NCBI RefSeq assembly: GCF_016545825.1
Contig: NC_052622.1
Location: 45,738,770 to 45,802,769, forward strand
Length of the DNA stretch: 64,000 nucleotides
Origin: Eucalyptus grandis
Lineage: Eukaryota > Streptophyta > Magnoliopsida > Myrtales > Myrtaceae
Direction of reading: 5' to 3'
Position 1 is the first letter of the stretch, and each line of letters opens with the position of its first letter. The notes under the pieces are model-generated. The model saw only the letters and a list, made by a program, of their open reading frames with translations, did not search any database and was not told the origin of the DNA. Positions 1 to 12,000 of this stretch are shown in pieces. The position numbers and the translations under genes are program-made.

Positions 1-196
1 TTATTTTACTTGTCGAGGAATACAAAAAGGAGAGAAGGAGGGGGGTGGGGGGGCGGCGATGGGAAATTGAAGTATCTCCCTTCAGTGCATCTGTGATTTG
101 GACAAGGATATGGATGATTAAACTAATGATTAGTGCAGCGGCTACAGCATGCCGCATATGGGAACTGCGTTGTCCCTGGTCTCTTTGCAGCTTTAA

Positions 197-884
197 GGGC
201 CCTTTGGGTCTTCTTTTGGAAATTATTATTTGGAAAATGCAAATACTTAAGAGATAAAGGGATTTTCTGAAATGCTTTAGTATTTGGCAAATTATAATTT
301 GAAGTGCATTGAAAAGTGACTTTAGTGTAAATATTATTCGATAAATCCTACATCTGTAAAGGGTTTTTATTAATTTTAAAAAAATTAAAATCAAGTCCGA
401 TAAAACTCCATCACTGACCAACAATTGACCACCAACCAGTGGCTAGATTTGGCCGCCGGCAAGGCTACCTAAGGTTAGGCATACCTAGATCTAGCTGCCA
501 GCAAGGTTGCCTGAGGTCGCGTGACCTTAAGTGGCACTGCCTAGGCCTCGCCAACAGTCAAATTTGGGTCCGCGTGACCTTGGTGGTCAAATCTGGGTTT
601 GCCTGATGTTAGGTAGTCTCGCTAGCAGTTGGCTAGCCTCCAACTGATATGGAAAGATGAACGCTCAGGGAAATAAAAAATATAAGGTTAATGGATGAAT
701 TGTAGAAAGTAGATTTGCATTTCCAAAATATCGAAAGCCCAAAGTAGGTTCGTACTTACTTTAGCCTTTCAGTATTCCCAATGCTAATATTTGGTTAAGA
801 ATTTCAAAATGCTTGCCAATCGCCTAATGTTTTTTTTAAGTAGTTCCGGAGCCCTTTAGGAAAATGAATCAAATGGAATCACCC
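197..884. mobile_element. PIF/Harbinger-like (Tourist-type) MITE, copy 1
   Basis: A 688-bp non-coding element. The left end GGGCCCTTTGGGTCTTC and the inverted right end (GGGTGATTCCATTTGATTC on the minus strand) form an imperfect terminal inverted repeat. Both sides carry TAA (194-196 and 885-887), which fits the three-base TWA target duplication of PIF/Harbinger transposons. Near the right end the element has the inner motif AAAGCCCAAAGTAGG, also found inverted in the second copy at 45398-46361. No transposase is seen, so it would be non-autonomous. The ends are inferred from the TIR and duplication only. Confidence 0.55.
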
Positions 885-3660
885 TAAAAAAAAAGAAAAG
901 TTGACTTTGTTTTTGCAGGTTGGCTCCAATGTCGGAAAGTAAAGGAGATGGTGGGAGGAACCTTTGTGTATGCCACCTGAGGAAGGAAGGTCTTCATCGC
1001 AAATTACGAGTAGAGAGAGAAAGGAGGTATTCTTCATGCCTGGCTCTTGCAACGGGAACCAAGAAAATAAGACTGCAAAATATTGCTAAAAAAAGACAGA
1101 CGAGGAGCTTCGTGACGCTCGCCAGCTCACTGTTGAAAAAAGTAGAGAAAATAATACAAAAGAAACCAGAAGAATTTTGAAATTTCTTTTAAGGATTGTC
1201 CCCGGCAGGCGAGGTTCCTATTGGTGATTTTCCGTCAAAAACAGATTAAAGATTTATGGTGCACATAAGTTTATGGGGCCGTACGAATGATACAGGTCTC
1301 GTGCCACTCATAACGCCACAGGAGGATGTGCGAATATAAGAGTATTTCTACCTCTTGACTCTTGATAACTGCGAAATCAATATCTCTTGTGACTCTTTTA
1401 TGATGTTGAGACATATGTCAATAGAAGTTGTTAAGTGTGAGATTTTCCGAAATCACTATTAACAATTCTAAGAACTTAAATTATTAGAAAAATATGTGAT
1501 TTAATATTTGAATATTCCATCACTTTTCTTCATATTTAGGTTGGTCTTTTTGCGTAGTTTTAGATGTAAAAATGATTGCACTTAAAAGGCAAATATGAAT
1601 CTAGAAAAATTATCCAGAAAAATTCAAATTTAGGACTTCTTTTTCTAGTATCATGTGAGATTTTGTGAGGAGATGAATGTGAAGTTTAATATTTAATTAT
1701 TAAATCATGTTTTCATTTAATAACTTAAACTTTTTAAACAATTAACAATAATTCTATAAAATCTCACACTAACATTGACAATAATGCGATCGATATAATA
1801 GTCTACAATCTCGAATTTGATTTATCATGTTCTTGATGTCATTATTCACTAGGTATCGATAAGGCATTCACATAAATAAAGCTTGTCTGCTTCCTCCTTT
1901 CTCTCTCCAGACATGATTTGCTCCTTGCCCATACATTCATTAGGAATGAGCTCTAAAATCATCTAAGTAACATAGTCGGTATGAATTTCTTAATTGATAG
2001 GCACCGGAAAATATCGACAATTTCTCGATTGACTTTTCGATAACGGGTAGTCCAACCGGCATTGTAACTTTGCGTTTTGCAACTTGCTTGGCATAATGTG
2101 CCGTATCAAATTGTAGCACCTAATAAGAAAACTTTTAATTTTTTTTTTTAAGGTGGTAACAATTTAATATATACATTTTTATTTTTTCATTATTTTATTT
2201 TCATTACTTCATTAAAGAGCTAGGCAATATAAAAAAAATAAAAAATTCAGCAATTGGAAGTTACATTGAATCTTGAGACGATTTAAAGAAGCAAAAAAAT
2301 AACGGCGTGAGTCCTTTTCTACATTTATTTAATCTTTCTCAAAACGTCATCGCTGTCATCACAAGCTTAAAATTTTGTGTCCGGTTTGAACCGGTCAAAT
2401 CAAGTCTTAGAGCTGCATCGAACTGCTCGTGGCCTAAACAAATGATTTTTGACCCGGTCTGGTGTGACTTACACGTTCGACCAAGCTTTAAACCAATGCT
2501 TCTATCATTGAATTAATTAAGACGGATCTGACTTCGACTCTCTTTTTTTTTTTCTTTTTTTCCGGGTAACCTGATTTAAATTCGTAAGTAGAATTTAATG
2601 CCTCTTTTAAAAATCAAAGAATACATCTCGAAATTAAAATTACTATGGATTGATGCGGAGATAATTCAAATTAAGGCTATGATAATCCCAATTTAACCGC
2701 CAAAAAGGATACTCAAGTGATAAAATGATTGAGCATGTGCCTTCAAACGCATGACGTCTCGCATTCAGGTTCTCCTTAGTGCATCCATTCGGTGCTTTGC
2801 CATATAAGAAGTGATTCCTTGCAAATTTTTAGTTTCGATACAAATTAGCTAATTTCGACTAACGACAAGAGGTCAGCTTAGCTTGTCTCTAGCGTAAGGT
2901 GCAAGAAGATTGCTACACAAAAAAATAAAACATATATAAATGCGAGTATAAATTTTCCTATTCATTTTTTGCATTACTTTAAGGAAATTGATGAACGCCT
3001 TGATTTTAACGTGAAATTGACAACGCAAATCTTTATTAGATCTGTCATTTCCTAGGAAAACGACCTCATAATCTACTTTTTTACAATCTTACAATTCACA
3101 AACGAAATAGCTCATCTTTGCTCCCCATATTGGATCTTAGACCATCCTGTCTCATCTAATAATGACAATTTATCTTTAGAATTCATAATCGAGTAACTAT
3201 CAAGATAGCGTGATTCTCGAGTGGCAAAAAAATTATCTTAATCGAATATCGAATCTACAAAACACGTTTCGTGGAAACATGATTATGTTAATCCCTTTCT
3301 AAATCTCTGGCCTCATCGGAATCATCGAGCTTTGGGGGCATCGCAATCGCTCTTGTCTACCTAAGCTCTTACTTTACCTTAGCTTTTCATTTATTTATTC
3401 ACTTAAAATTTTCATTTTCTCGGAGCAATTTTCTTTTGGGCGGGGGGCCAATGGTTAGCCGCCCCGCCCCGCCCCGCCCGGCCCGGCCCGAGCTCGAGCT
3501 CGGGTCCAGGAAACTCCGACGACCCAAATTCCGGGGCCCCACCCCCGCCCCCCGGGCCTACGTCGAAATTTTGCCAATTTAAGAAAGTCAGAAATCCACC
3601 GGCCCTGGCGGCGGGGCCCGCCCGGCTGACGTGGCGACCGCCAATCCTACCTCGCACGAC
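885..3660. other. Intergenic, AT-rich, no gene recognised
   Basis: About 2.8 kb without a supportable gene. It is AT-rich with several A/T homopolymers. A short open frame at 920-1180 follows an AG-like acceptor but matches no family I know and has no neighbouring exons. From about 3420 the base composition changes abruptly to GC-rich DNA that leads into the promoter and 5' leader of the kinase gene. Confidence 0.5.
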
Positions 3661-3790
3661 GCCATAGCCAAAGAGAGAGCTCTCTCTCTCTCTCTCCCAC
3701 TGTAAAAGAAAATCTGCGCAGAACGGCCCGGCCGAAAGAAAAGCCCAAAACAGCATCTCTCTCTCTCTCTCTATCTCTCTAAGGTTTCTC
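3661..3790 (+). promoter_or_regulatory. Probable core promoter / 5' leader with GA and CT tracts
   Basis: Two pyrimidine-rich (CT)n tracts (about 3681-3697 and 3755-3780) lie just upstream of the kinase start codon at 3931, in a GC-rich island that starts near 3420. The first tract is preceded by AGAGAGAG, making a small GA/CT palindrome. CT-rich leaders and GAGA-type tracts are common around plant transcription starts. No TATA box was assigned, and the exact start site is unknown. Confidence 0.4.
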
Positions 3791-3930
3791 CTTGATTCCT
3801 CCGTGCTTTCAATCCGCTAGGGGGAAAGCAGTAGCTGCTCAATCCCAAGCCGAATCCCGCTCCTCCTCCCCGGCGACTGCGATCGTGCCCGTTCCGTCCG
3901 TTCGCCTCGCTTTCGGGACCTCCCTCCCCG

Positions 3931-6900
3931 ATGGCCGTGGAGGACGACGTCGAGAGCTGCGGGAGCCGGGCGGCGGACGCGTCGTCGGCGCAGGCGCAGC
4001 CCCGGGACCAGCGGCAGAAGCTCGAGGCCTACAACGAGGTGCTTCGCCGCCTGCAGGCGTCGTCGGATTGCGAGGACGCCCACGCCCCCGGGTTCGACGA
4101 TCAGCTCTGGCTCCACTTCAATCGCTTGCCCGCGCGGTACGGATGAGGCCACCTTGATCCTGTCCATTTTCGTTCGTCTGTGCCGGGGTCCTTCTTCTTC
4201 TTCTTCTTCTTCTTCTTTAATTTTTTATTTTATTTTATTTCGCGCTGAGAGGGAGTGGTGGGAATTTGCGTAGTACTGTCCTCAGTCGGGGCTATCGAGT
4301 CGGTTTTCTTGAAGGTTTGACCGACGACGGTAGGGAGCCGATCGAAAGTCAAACGTGCGGAGAAAAAGTCGTACTTGATCGGGGGTTGACCTTTTGCGCT
4401 TCTCTGATTCTTAGCCTTCTTGTTCTGTTCAGCAGCGGGAAAAGCTGTAATGGAGTAAAAGTCAAGCGGGGTTGCTATGTACAGATGGAAAAATTGATTT
4501 TTTTTTTTTTTTTTTTTTGCGTTTTTTCCTTACCCTCTGTGATTGGACAGATTCAGGGGGCCTACACTTGTTTCTGTCTCTCCGTCTGTCTGTCTGTCTG
4601 TGTGTCTCTCTCATGGACCCGCGCAGGCATGAGCGCGCGCGCGCACACGCTGTTTTGTGTAATGATCTTTCTGCTACTTGGCAGATATGCACTGGATGTG
4701 AATGTGGAGAGAGCAGAAGATGTGCTCATGCATATGAGACTGCTCAAATTGGCTGAAGATCCTGATAATCGGCCTGCGTTTGATATTCGACCTGTCCAAG
4801 TAAATGCTGACCTGATCTTTATGCGACTCTTTCTCTCTAGCACTCTGCTAATTTCCATTTGGTGTGGTATTGGTAGTCTTAGTGTCCCAACACACACCGG
4901 GCAATTGTAGGTCCGTACTTGTCGTCCCCAGAGAAAGCATTGATCTGAAACCAAACATTGAGGAAAGGAAACACGTTTACCACTCGGGTAATCCCTAGGT
5001 TGATCAGAATGCTGCTCTATCCATGGCTATGATGGACTTTTCCACTGCTTGCCTGTTTTGTATATACATGAGTGGTGAGAACTGGAGATAAACCCTACGT
5101 AAATCATGTAGATATACAGCACATGACTAGATTGTTACGATCACATTATTTGGTCTTCTTGTGTGTACATTTAGGAAACTGAAATTTGATTTATATATAT
5201 TCTAAATTCTGGTTTTGCAATGCTGGATGAATGCTTTGGAGCTCTCTCAAGCAAACAAAGGGGAAAAGCACTAATTTGATAAAACCACTTTCCAGGGAAA
5301 CAAAATGTGACATCAGTAATTTTACAACTTGTTATGTCAGCAAATTTTTCAAGAGTTTCGGTTTTGCAGAAATCATCTTCACTTGATTTGACTCGACTGG
5401 GTTCTCTACACCTTTATGTTGTTGAAGATGCATTCGTGATATTAATGAGCATTTGTGCTTTATGTTTGTATTTCCCTGTCTATGGCACTATTAATGGCTT
5501 TAGATGTTCCTAGAGTAAGCTATAAAACATTTGAGGTGAGGGGCCAATATGTGATGAGTACACCCGAAAAGATTCTGCATTTATAGATCTTTCTTGAGCA
5601 ATTTCTCTTGTGGTGTAGGTTTATCCCAATGTTAATGGGAACCGCAATGAATCTGTTGATTCAGAGTCTGCCATGGCTGATGATGCTCAAAGTAGTCTAA
5701 ATCAATCCGGTAGAGTGGGGTATGTTTGGCCACATTATGTGTGGAGTTCTTCATTGTACCCTGTGAATTTTCACCTCTAAACTGTCTGATCAGATATCTC
5801 TTTTTAACTCTCTCTTCTCTGTGTGTTCTCCTGTTTAGAATTCTTCTACCACCTACATTTGGTTCATCGAGTAATTTCGACGGACTCAATTTACAAGCAA
5901 ATAGACAGAACGTTGAAGATGGAGACGGTATAGTGAGGTCAGATGCACAAGTTTTGCAGTAACCTGGACAACACTTTCCATTATTGGTTTTTTTTTTTTT
6001 TTTTTGGTAAAGATTATTGGTTTATTTGTCTTCTCTTACTTTTTGAATTTTTCTACTACCATATGAAACTCTACTAAAAGAATTGGGATGTTTTCTTTTA
6101 AATGTCTCTCATATAAGGAATTAAATTTAATACTTATAAGGGTTCTTGGAATGCCCTTCTTCACATGAGGTCTCAACTGTCAAGTCCCTGCTTATCTCAA
6201 CTGATTGCTATTTAAAGACATTGCTATGAGATATACCTTTCTGTGTTTAATTGTCAGTGATCTGATTCGACGAGTATGCCCAATTCTACCATTCTGTTAT
6301 GAGCTCAATTTGAGTGTCCTAGAATTTAGCATGCTAGAAAGCACACATTAATTGTGCTAGAAAATCAAATACCAAAGGTGATTTGACTATGTTTGTGATG
6401 TCTGAATGAGTTGGCTTGTCTAAGCATGCTTGGTTGTTCCTCAACGTTGCATACATGAGAGCATTGACCTACCCTTCCTCTACACTGCTATCATGGTTGC
6501 TCTCTATGTGTAGTTCACTACTCCAGGTCATGCGATAGGTGTTTTAAGGTCAAGTTGCATTTTTGTTGTGTTGTATTGAGATAATGTCGATGTTGTTATT
6601 GTTGTTATGCAGCTTGTTGAATAGTTAGGCGAGCAATTCTCATCTCACTCATTTCGTATGAACATGTGTCTTGTAGGCCTACGCATGAAATTACCTTCTC
6701 AGCTCTTGACAAGCGAAAGGTATTAAGTGAGGTAATTGACCAATGAATCTACCTTTGTGGGTGCTGCATATATTTGTGCTTTTTTGTTGATCAACATATA
6801 TTTTTATGAGTGTAAGAAATACAACCGAGGGTCTGCTCCCCTCCAGAATTGCTATTTTTAGGAACTAAAGTTAAGCAGTTGAACTCGAAATAAGTAACAA

Positions 6901-8016
6901 GATAATGAAACTGGAGAAACACAGTGTATATGATGTGAGTACATGATCCAGTAGCATTATTGTCTTTCTTTTACTTTTATGCTGCTGTACTTATTAGAAT
7001 GAAATCAAGACTCAGAAAGTGCTTACCTCGGTGATAGCTAACCACTGGCAATTGGGATTTACATTTTTTTATCTGCATGGGGAAATGATTTTTTTTTTTT
7101 TTTGGCTGATAATAATGTTAGTATGAAATGATAACATATTTCCTATGGAGAGTCTTTATGTCTAGCTACATGTTCCTGCAATATCCCCTCTAGTAGCCCA
7201 TATGTACAATGAAAATCGAGTTTAAATGCTCATTGTTAGGAAGATGATCTTGATCTGAACAAATGGGAGTGCCTATCACTGTGGACCAAGTAATATTTGA
7301 TTATGTTGACAGAAAAGACTTCACCTTTTAGCGTGTTTCCTTTGAGCTGCAAATTGTATGAATTGCATGCTTAAGTATACATGGAAGACTCACTGAGCAA
7401 TCTTCTTGCAGCTGATTGGCCTTTCTAGTTCCCAGTATCCTTCTGTATTTTTTTAGTTTTATTTGGGTCTCTTTGCCAAGTACACTTCTCTGCTTCATAA
7501 GAAACAAGCAGTATGTTTTAATGACATATTCTGTTTTGTTTGTCATAGTATGGAAAGTTGGAGAAAGGTTAACTAACAGGTAAACTTAGAGAGAATTAAA
7601 TAGTTGCCTGTACATGGTTCCATGCATACACTGTGAAGGTGAGTGCTGTAGTTCTTTGTTGTTGGCTTTCTAAAGAGAAAAAATATAGTATGGCTTACTG
7701 TTTATCTCGTATTCATCTATCGCGTAACTATTGGGTGGTGAACTAGGCTTTAAAGATACAGTTGTTGAAGCTTAGCTTGTTCATTGAACACGCAGAGTTC
7801 CTTATCCATACATAGGAAATAAATGATTCTATTCTTTCCTGCCAAGAGTGAGGTACAACATAAAGAGGTAGAAGTTAAAGTCAAATTTGCTTCAATATGT
7901 CTCTTTTAAGCAGACGCATCGATTATTATGTGATGCATAAAATTTAGATCTTCTATTACATTGAGTAATTTAACATTTTCAAATAATGCGAGAAATGTAC
8001 AGATCCTCATGTTGGA

Positions 8017-8049
<33 letters not shown>

Positions 8050-9038
8050 GTATGTATGTATGTATTTATCTAAATGACCAGTTGATTAGTTTTAATTGGA
8101 TCCAGCTCACTGCTTTGCTTTCTGAGATTGGACTTAACATCCAAGAAGCTCATGCCTTTTCTACCGTTGATGGGTTCTCTCTGGATGTCTTTGTAGTTGA
8201 TGGTTGGCATTCTGAGGTATATATTTATCATTTGTGGCAATTATATTTAGAAATTGAACTTGAAGTTTTAGTTTGATATATGCTGGATCTCTCAAAATAT
8301 TGCAGGAAGTTACCCAAAAGCGTTCTTTCATGACTACCACAGACTGCATATTGCATCTTATCGACATGTAATTAGATTGGAATTTTATTCAGTCTCTATT
8401 CCTCTATTGTTGTACAGTTGTCTCATAGGAGATGTCTTTGTTGCATTTGATGGAGCGGTCTGTAGCTTGCCTGGTTAATTGTCTACTTACTGACCCAATT
8501 ATGCTCTTAACTGTCGGTTGCATTATTTTCTTTGCACTTCCAGTGCTATTTCTTTTAGTAATTGTCTGTTATCTTTGTCAATTAGGCTGGGGATTTAATT
8601 GTTTTTTCCTCCCCGCATAGGCCGGACAGCTTTTCAGTAGAATAATATGCTTTTCTTTCTGGATAACAATATCCGTTAATCTTTCTGAGCAGGATTTTTA
8701 TTGATATATCTTTTGCACCTTTTACTGTCAGATGTATACTAAATCAAATAGAACTTACATAATATTTTTGGATCAGCAAATTTCCCGTCTTTATTTTGTA
8801 GGTTTTAATCCTTTTCACAACTAAGAAACCATTTATTGTTTTATTGCACTTTTTACCATCTGGTGCGTATTAAATCAAGAAATAATATCCTATTTCAGGG
8901 TGAGCAAATTTCCTGTCTTTATTTAATAGTTTTTTTTTTTTTTTTTTTATCCTTGTCATGATTGAAGACACCTGTTTAGCGTTTTATTGCTTTGGAAAGA
9001 TCACAACTGAACTTCTATCGTTTTGTTTTCACACACAC

Positions 9039-9082
<44 letters not shown>

Positions 9083-12000
9083 TAATATTATTGTCACTTA
9101 TTTTTGAAAATTTTCAGGAAGAGGAACTTAGGAAAGAAGTTGAGAAAGGAATTCTAAAATCGAAGGTAAATTTCTTCTCTTGACTTGAGCATCTTCATAT
9201 CTTTTTGGGATGTTTAGAGGTGTTTTTATGTGTTCTGCAGTTCATGTGATTCAATTACTGGGAGTCATCCATCCCTATAGGTTCAATTTGTAAGCTTTTG
9301 ATGAGAACTATAAAGCCACTAAATTAAACATACTTATGCCTAGAAGCTCTTTATTGTTATTTTTATTTTGGGATAAGTGTGCTGGAAGTGCTAAAGCTTG
9401 TCATGAAAGTGCAATGAGTTCTAAAACTTACAAAAAGTATAATCAAGTCCTAAAACTTGTCAAATTGATGCAATCAAGTCTTTTTGTGAACGTAACTTGG
9501 CTAATGGAAAATGTTGACACGGTCATTTTAATATTTTCTATCCCCCAAGTGGTGACAATGTGGCTAAAACATGATACATAAAGATAAAACGACATTGCTT
9601 TACTCCAAATCGATTTTTAATAAAATTTATTTAAATTAAATTAAGAAGATAAACTAATTTTAAAAAAGAGAGATGGGAAACCAGGCAGTGAGGGATCATA
9701 TTTGGACCAAAATGATGTTTTCTGAGCTTTGTCATCGCCATGAAGGATAGAGAAAATAACAATAAAAAAATCATGTTAACGTTTTCTGTTAGCCAAGTTG
9801 GATGGAGTTAACGGAAGGACTTAATTGCACAAATTTGACAAATTGTGGGACTTAATTGCACTTTTTATTAATTTTAGGATTCAATTGTATTTTCTCGATA
9901 AGTTTTAGGACTTCCAGTGCACTTACCCCTTTTATTTTTTTAAGTTGGTAGTGATTCCACTTTTTCTATTTAGCATCAAAGCAAGATGTCCTCTGCTTGA
10001 ATGTCTTAGGCTCCTCATTTTCCTCTCTGTTTATAGTAAATTTCCACACTTTTCTCTCCAGCTTCATCTTGAACTATATAAGTGAGGAGGATTTTCAGAG
10101 CATTTAAATATCACATCTTCATTTAATAGGTTAAGCTTCTAGATAAGTTAATAGTGGTTGCGCAGTTTATAAAAGACTCAAGCATATAGACAATAGAGAA
10201 GGTTCTAGAAAGCCTTTCTTAAAATGAAAAGAAGAAAAGGGCGATTCCAATGAACTTGAGCTTGCAATGATAATACGGAGTCTGAATGCGGATACCGATG
10301 TTCTCTAGATTTGAACAAACCTCAAATCTTATTGGTATTATAGCAATGTAATTGCTGCTGTTTAGCTACTTCCTGAAGACTGTCACATATGCACCAATCT
10401 ATGGGCTCCCCTTTTTTTAGAGGAAACTGAAGTTTGCAAGTTCATATTATGCATTGTTGCTTGGTTTTAAACTAAAGAGGCCAACCCCAGTCTTAGCAGA
10501 AGTTGTCCTTTTCTGGTCATTAGTCCATGACCTTTTCCAATCTCTGTGTCCACTTCTTCTGTTTGAGTTGAAAATGATTGTACTTTTTTTGTGCTGATTG
10601 GCTTGTACTTTCCTTGCCAGTTTAATCATTATCAAGTCAATTAACATGGATAAACCATTTAACCTCCTCAGCAGGAGCATTTTGGGCCAAAACATCATTC
10701 CATACCAGCCCTAGGCGAGCACAACCAAGATGGCACTGAATGTTTTCCAGAATGTGTTAAAATTCCCACGGATGGAACTGATGTATGGGAAATAGATATG
10801 GGGCAGCTAGTTACTGGAGCTAAAGTTGCATCTGGATCATTTGGTGATTTGTAAGTTTTTCCCCCTCAAAGGGTTGTTTGACAGATGCTTGGGATGCAGT
10901 ACTTCATGCCGTTTCACTTCTTCAGGTATAGAGGTACATATTGCGGTCAGGAAGTGGCTATCAAGATCCTAAAGCCTGGACGTGCCAACGCTGCCATATT
11001 GAGCGACTTTGCTCAGGAAATTTATATAATGAGGTTTGTGTTGATATATTTCTTGTCATGCTAGTGTCGTCTTTTGGTGTTGATTAACATACTTCTGAAG
11101 TTAGCCGGCTCCTTGAGATGGAGCATTTTGAGTTGACTTTTGTCGACATGTCACCTAGCTCTGAGAATAGCATACACCTTATGTTACTTCCTGGAGAAAA
11201 ATTTGTAATTCACCTGCTTTTTCATACCTTTTTAAGTTCATTGAGGATGCAGCCCATTGCCTATATGGTATGTAGTGAAGTTTTGGATTTCATGAAACTC
11301 ACAAAGCCTTTCCTCAAGCTGCAAGTAGACAATATTCACTCCTTGGTGCTATATATATTTAAAAAAAAAAAAGAGAGCAAGAAATCTGGAAAGTCATCTC
11401 TTAGTCGCATGCTTTGAAAAATATATTAGTCCCACCCGTACTGTCAAATTAACAAGGAAAAAGGTTGTTGAGAGGTCCTTATTCTAACTTTACACTTTCT
11501 TACACAAAGTATAATGCCTATACTTAAACCAATTTAAAATGATCCACCATAGGATTATGCTGGATTTAGTACAAATTCCAGCAGCTTTCTGTTACCTGTC
11601 CTGACCCAGGAATCTTGTGTGAATTTGCTAGACAGTTCTGCATTATAAAGATCCCCTCTCTAGCTTTCTTTTAAGAATGCATGAATGCTTCCATTTTTTG
11701 GAAATAGTCCCTTTATTTTAAACTACCATTTTCCATATTCAGACTACCCTGAGCTGTCATATTCCTGAAATTCTTGTTTTGTGTTTTAATGTTTTCCAGG
11801 AAAATCCGACACAAGAATGTTGTGCAATTTATAGGTGCATGTACCCGCCCACCAAACCTTTACATTGTGACAGGTTAGTCTTCTGAGTGTTTTCTAAGTG
11901 AGTAGATGTGATGTTTCGATATTAGGATAGAGTTTTGACCCGTATCAGAGTCTAGGTATATGTAACGATGCTGATAAGGAAAAATTGTCGGGGAGACTTT

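Noticed and set aside
920..1180. 86-codon frame preceded by an AG
   Set aside because: Basic, low-complexity product with no recognised family and no partner exons; too weak to call.
4266..4954. Open frames on both strands over 4266-4954
   Set aside because: They overlap intron 1 and exon 2 of the kinase gene; the T-run and CT/TG repeats create long frames without domains, and exon 2 explains the only conserved stretch.
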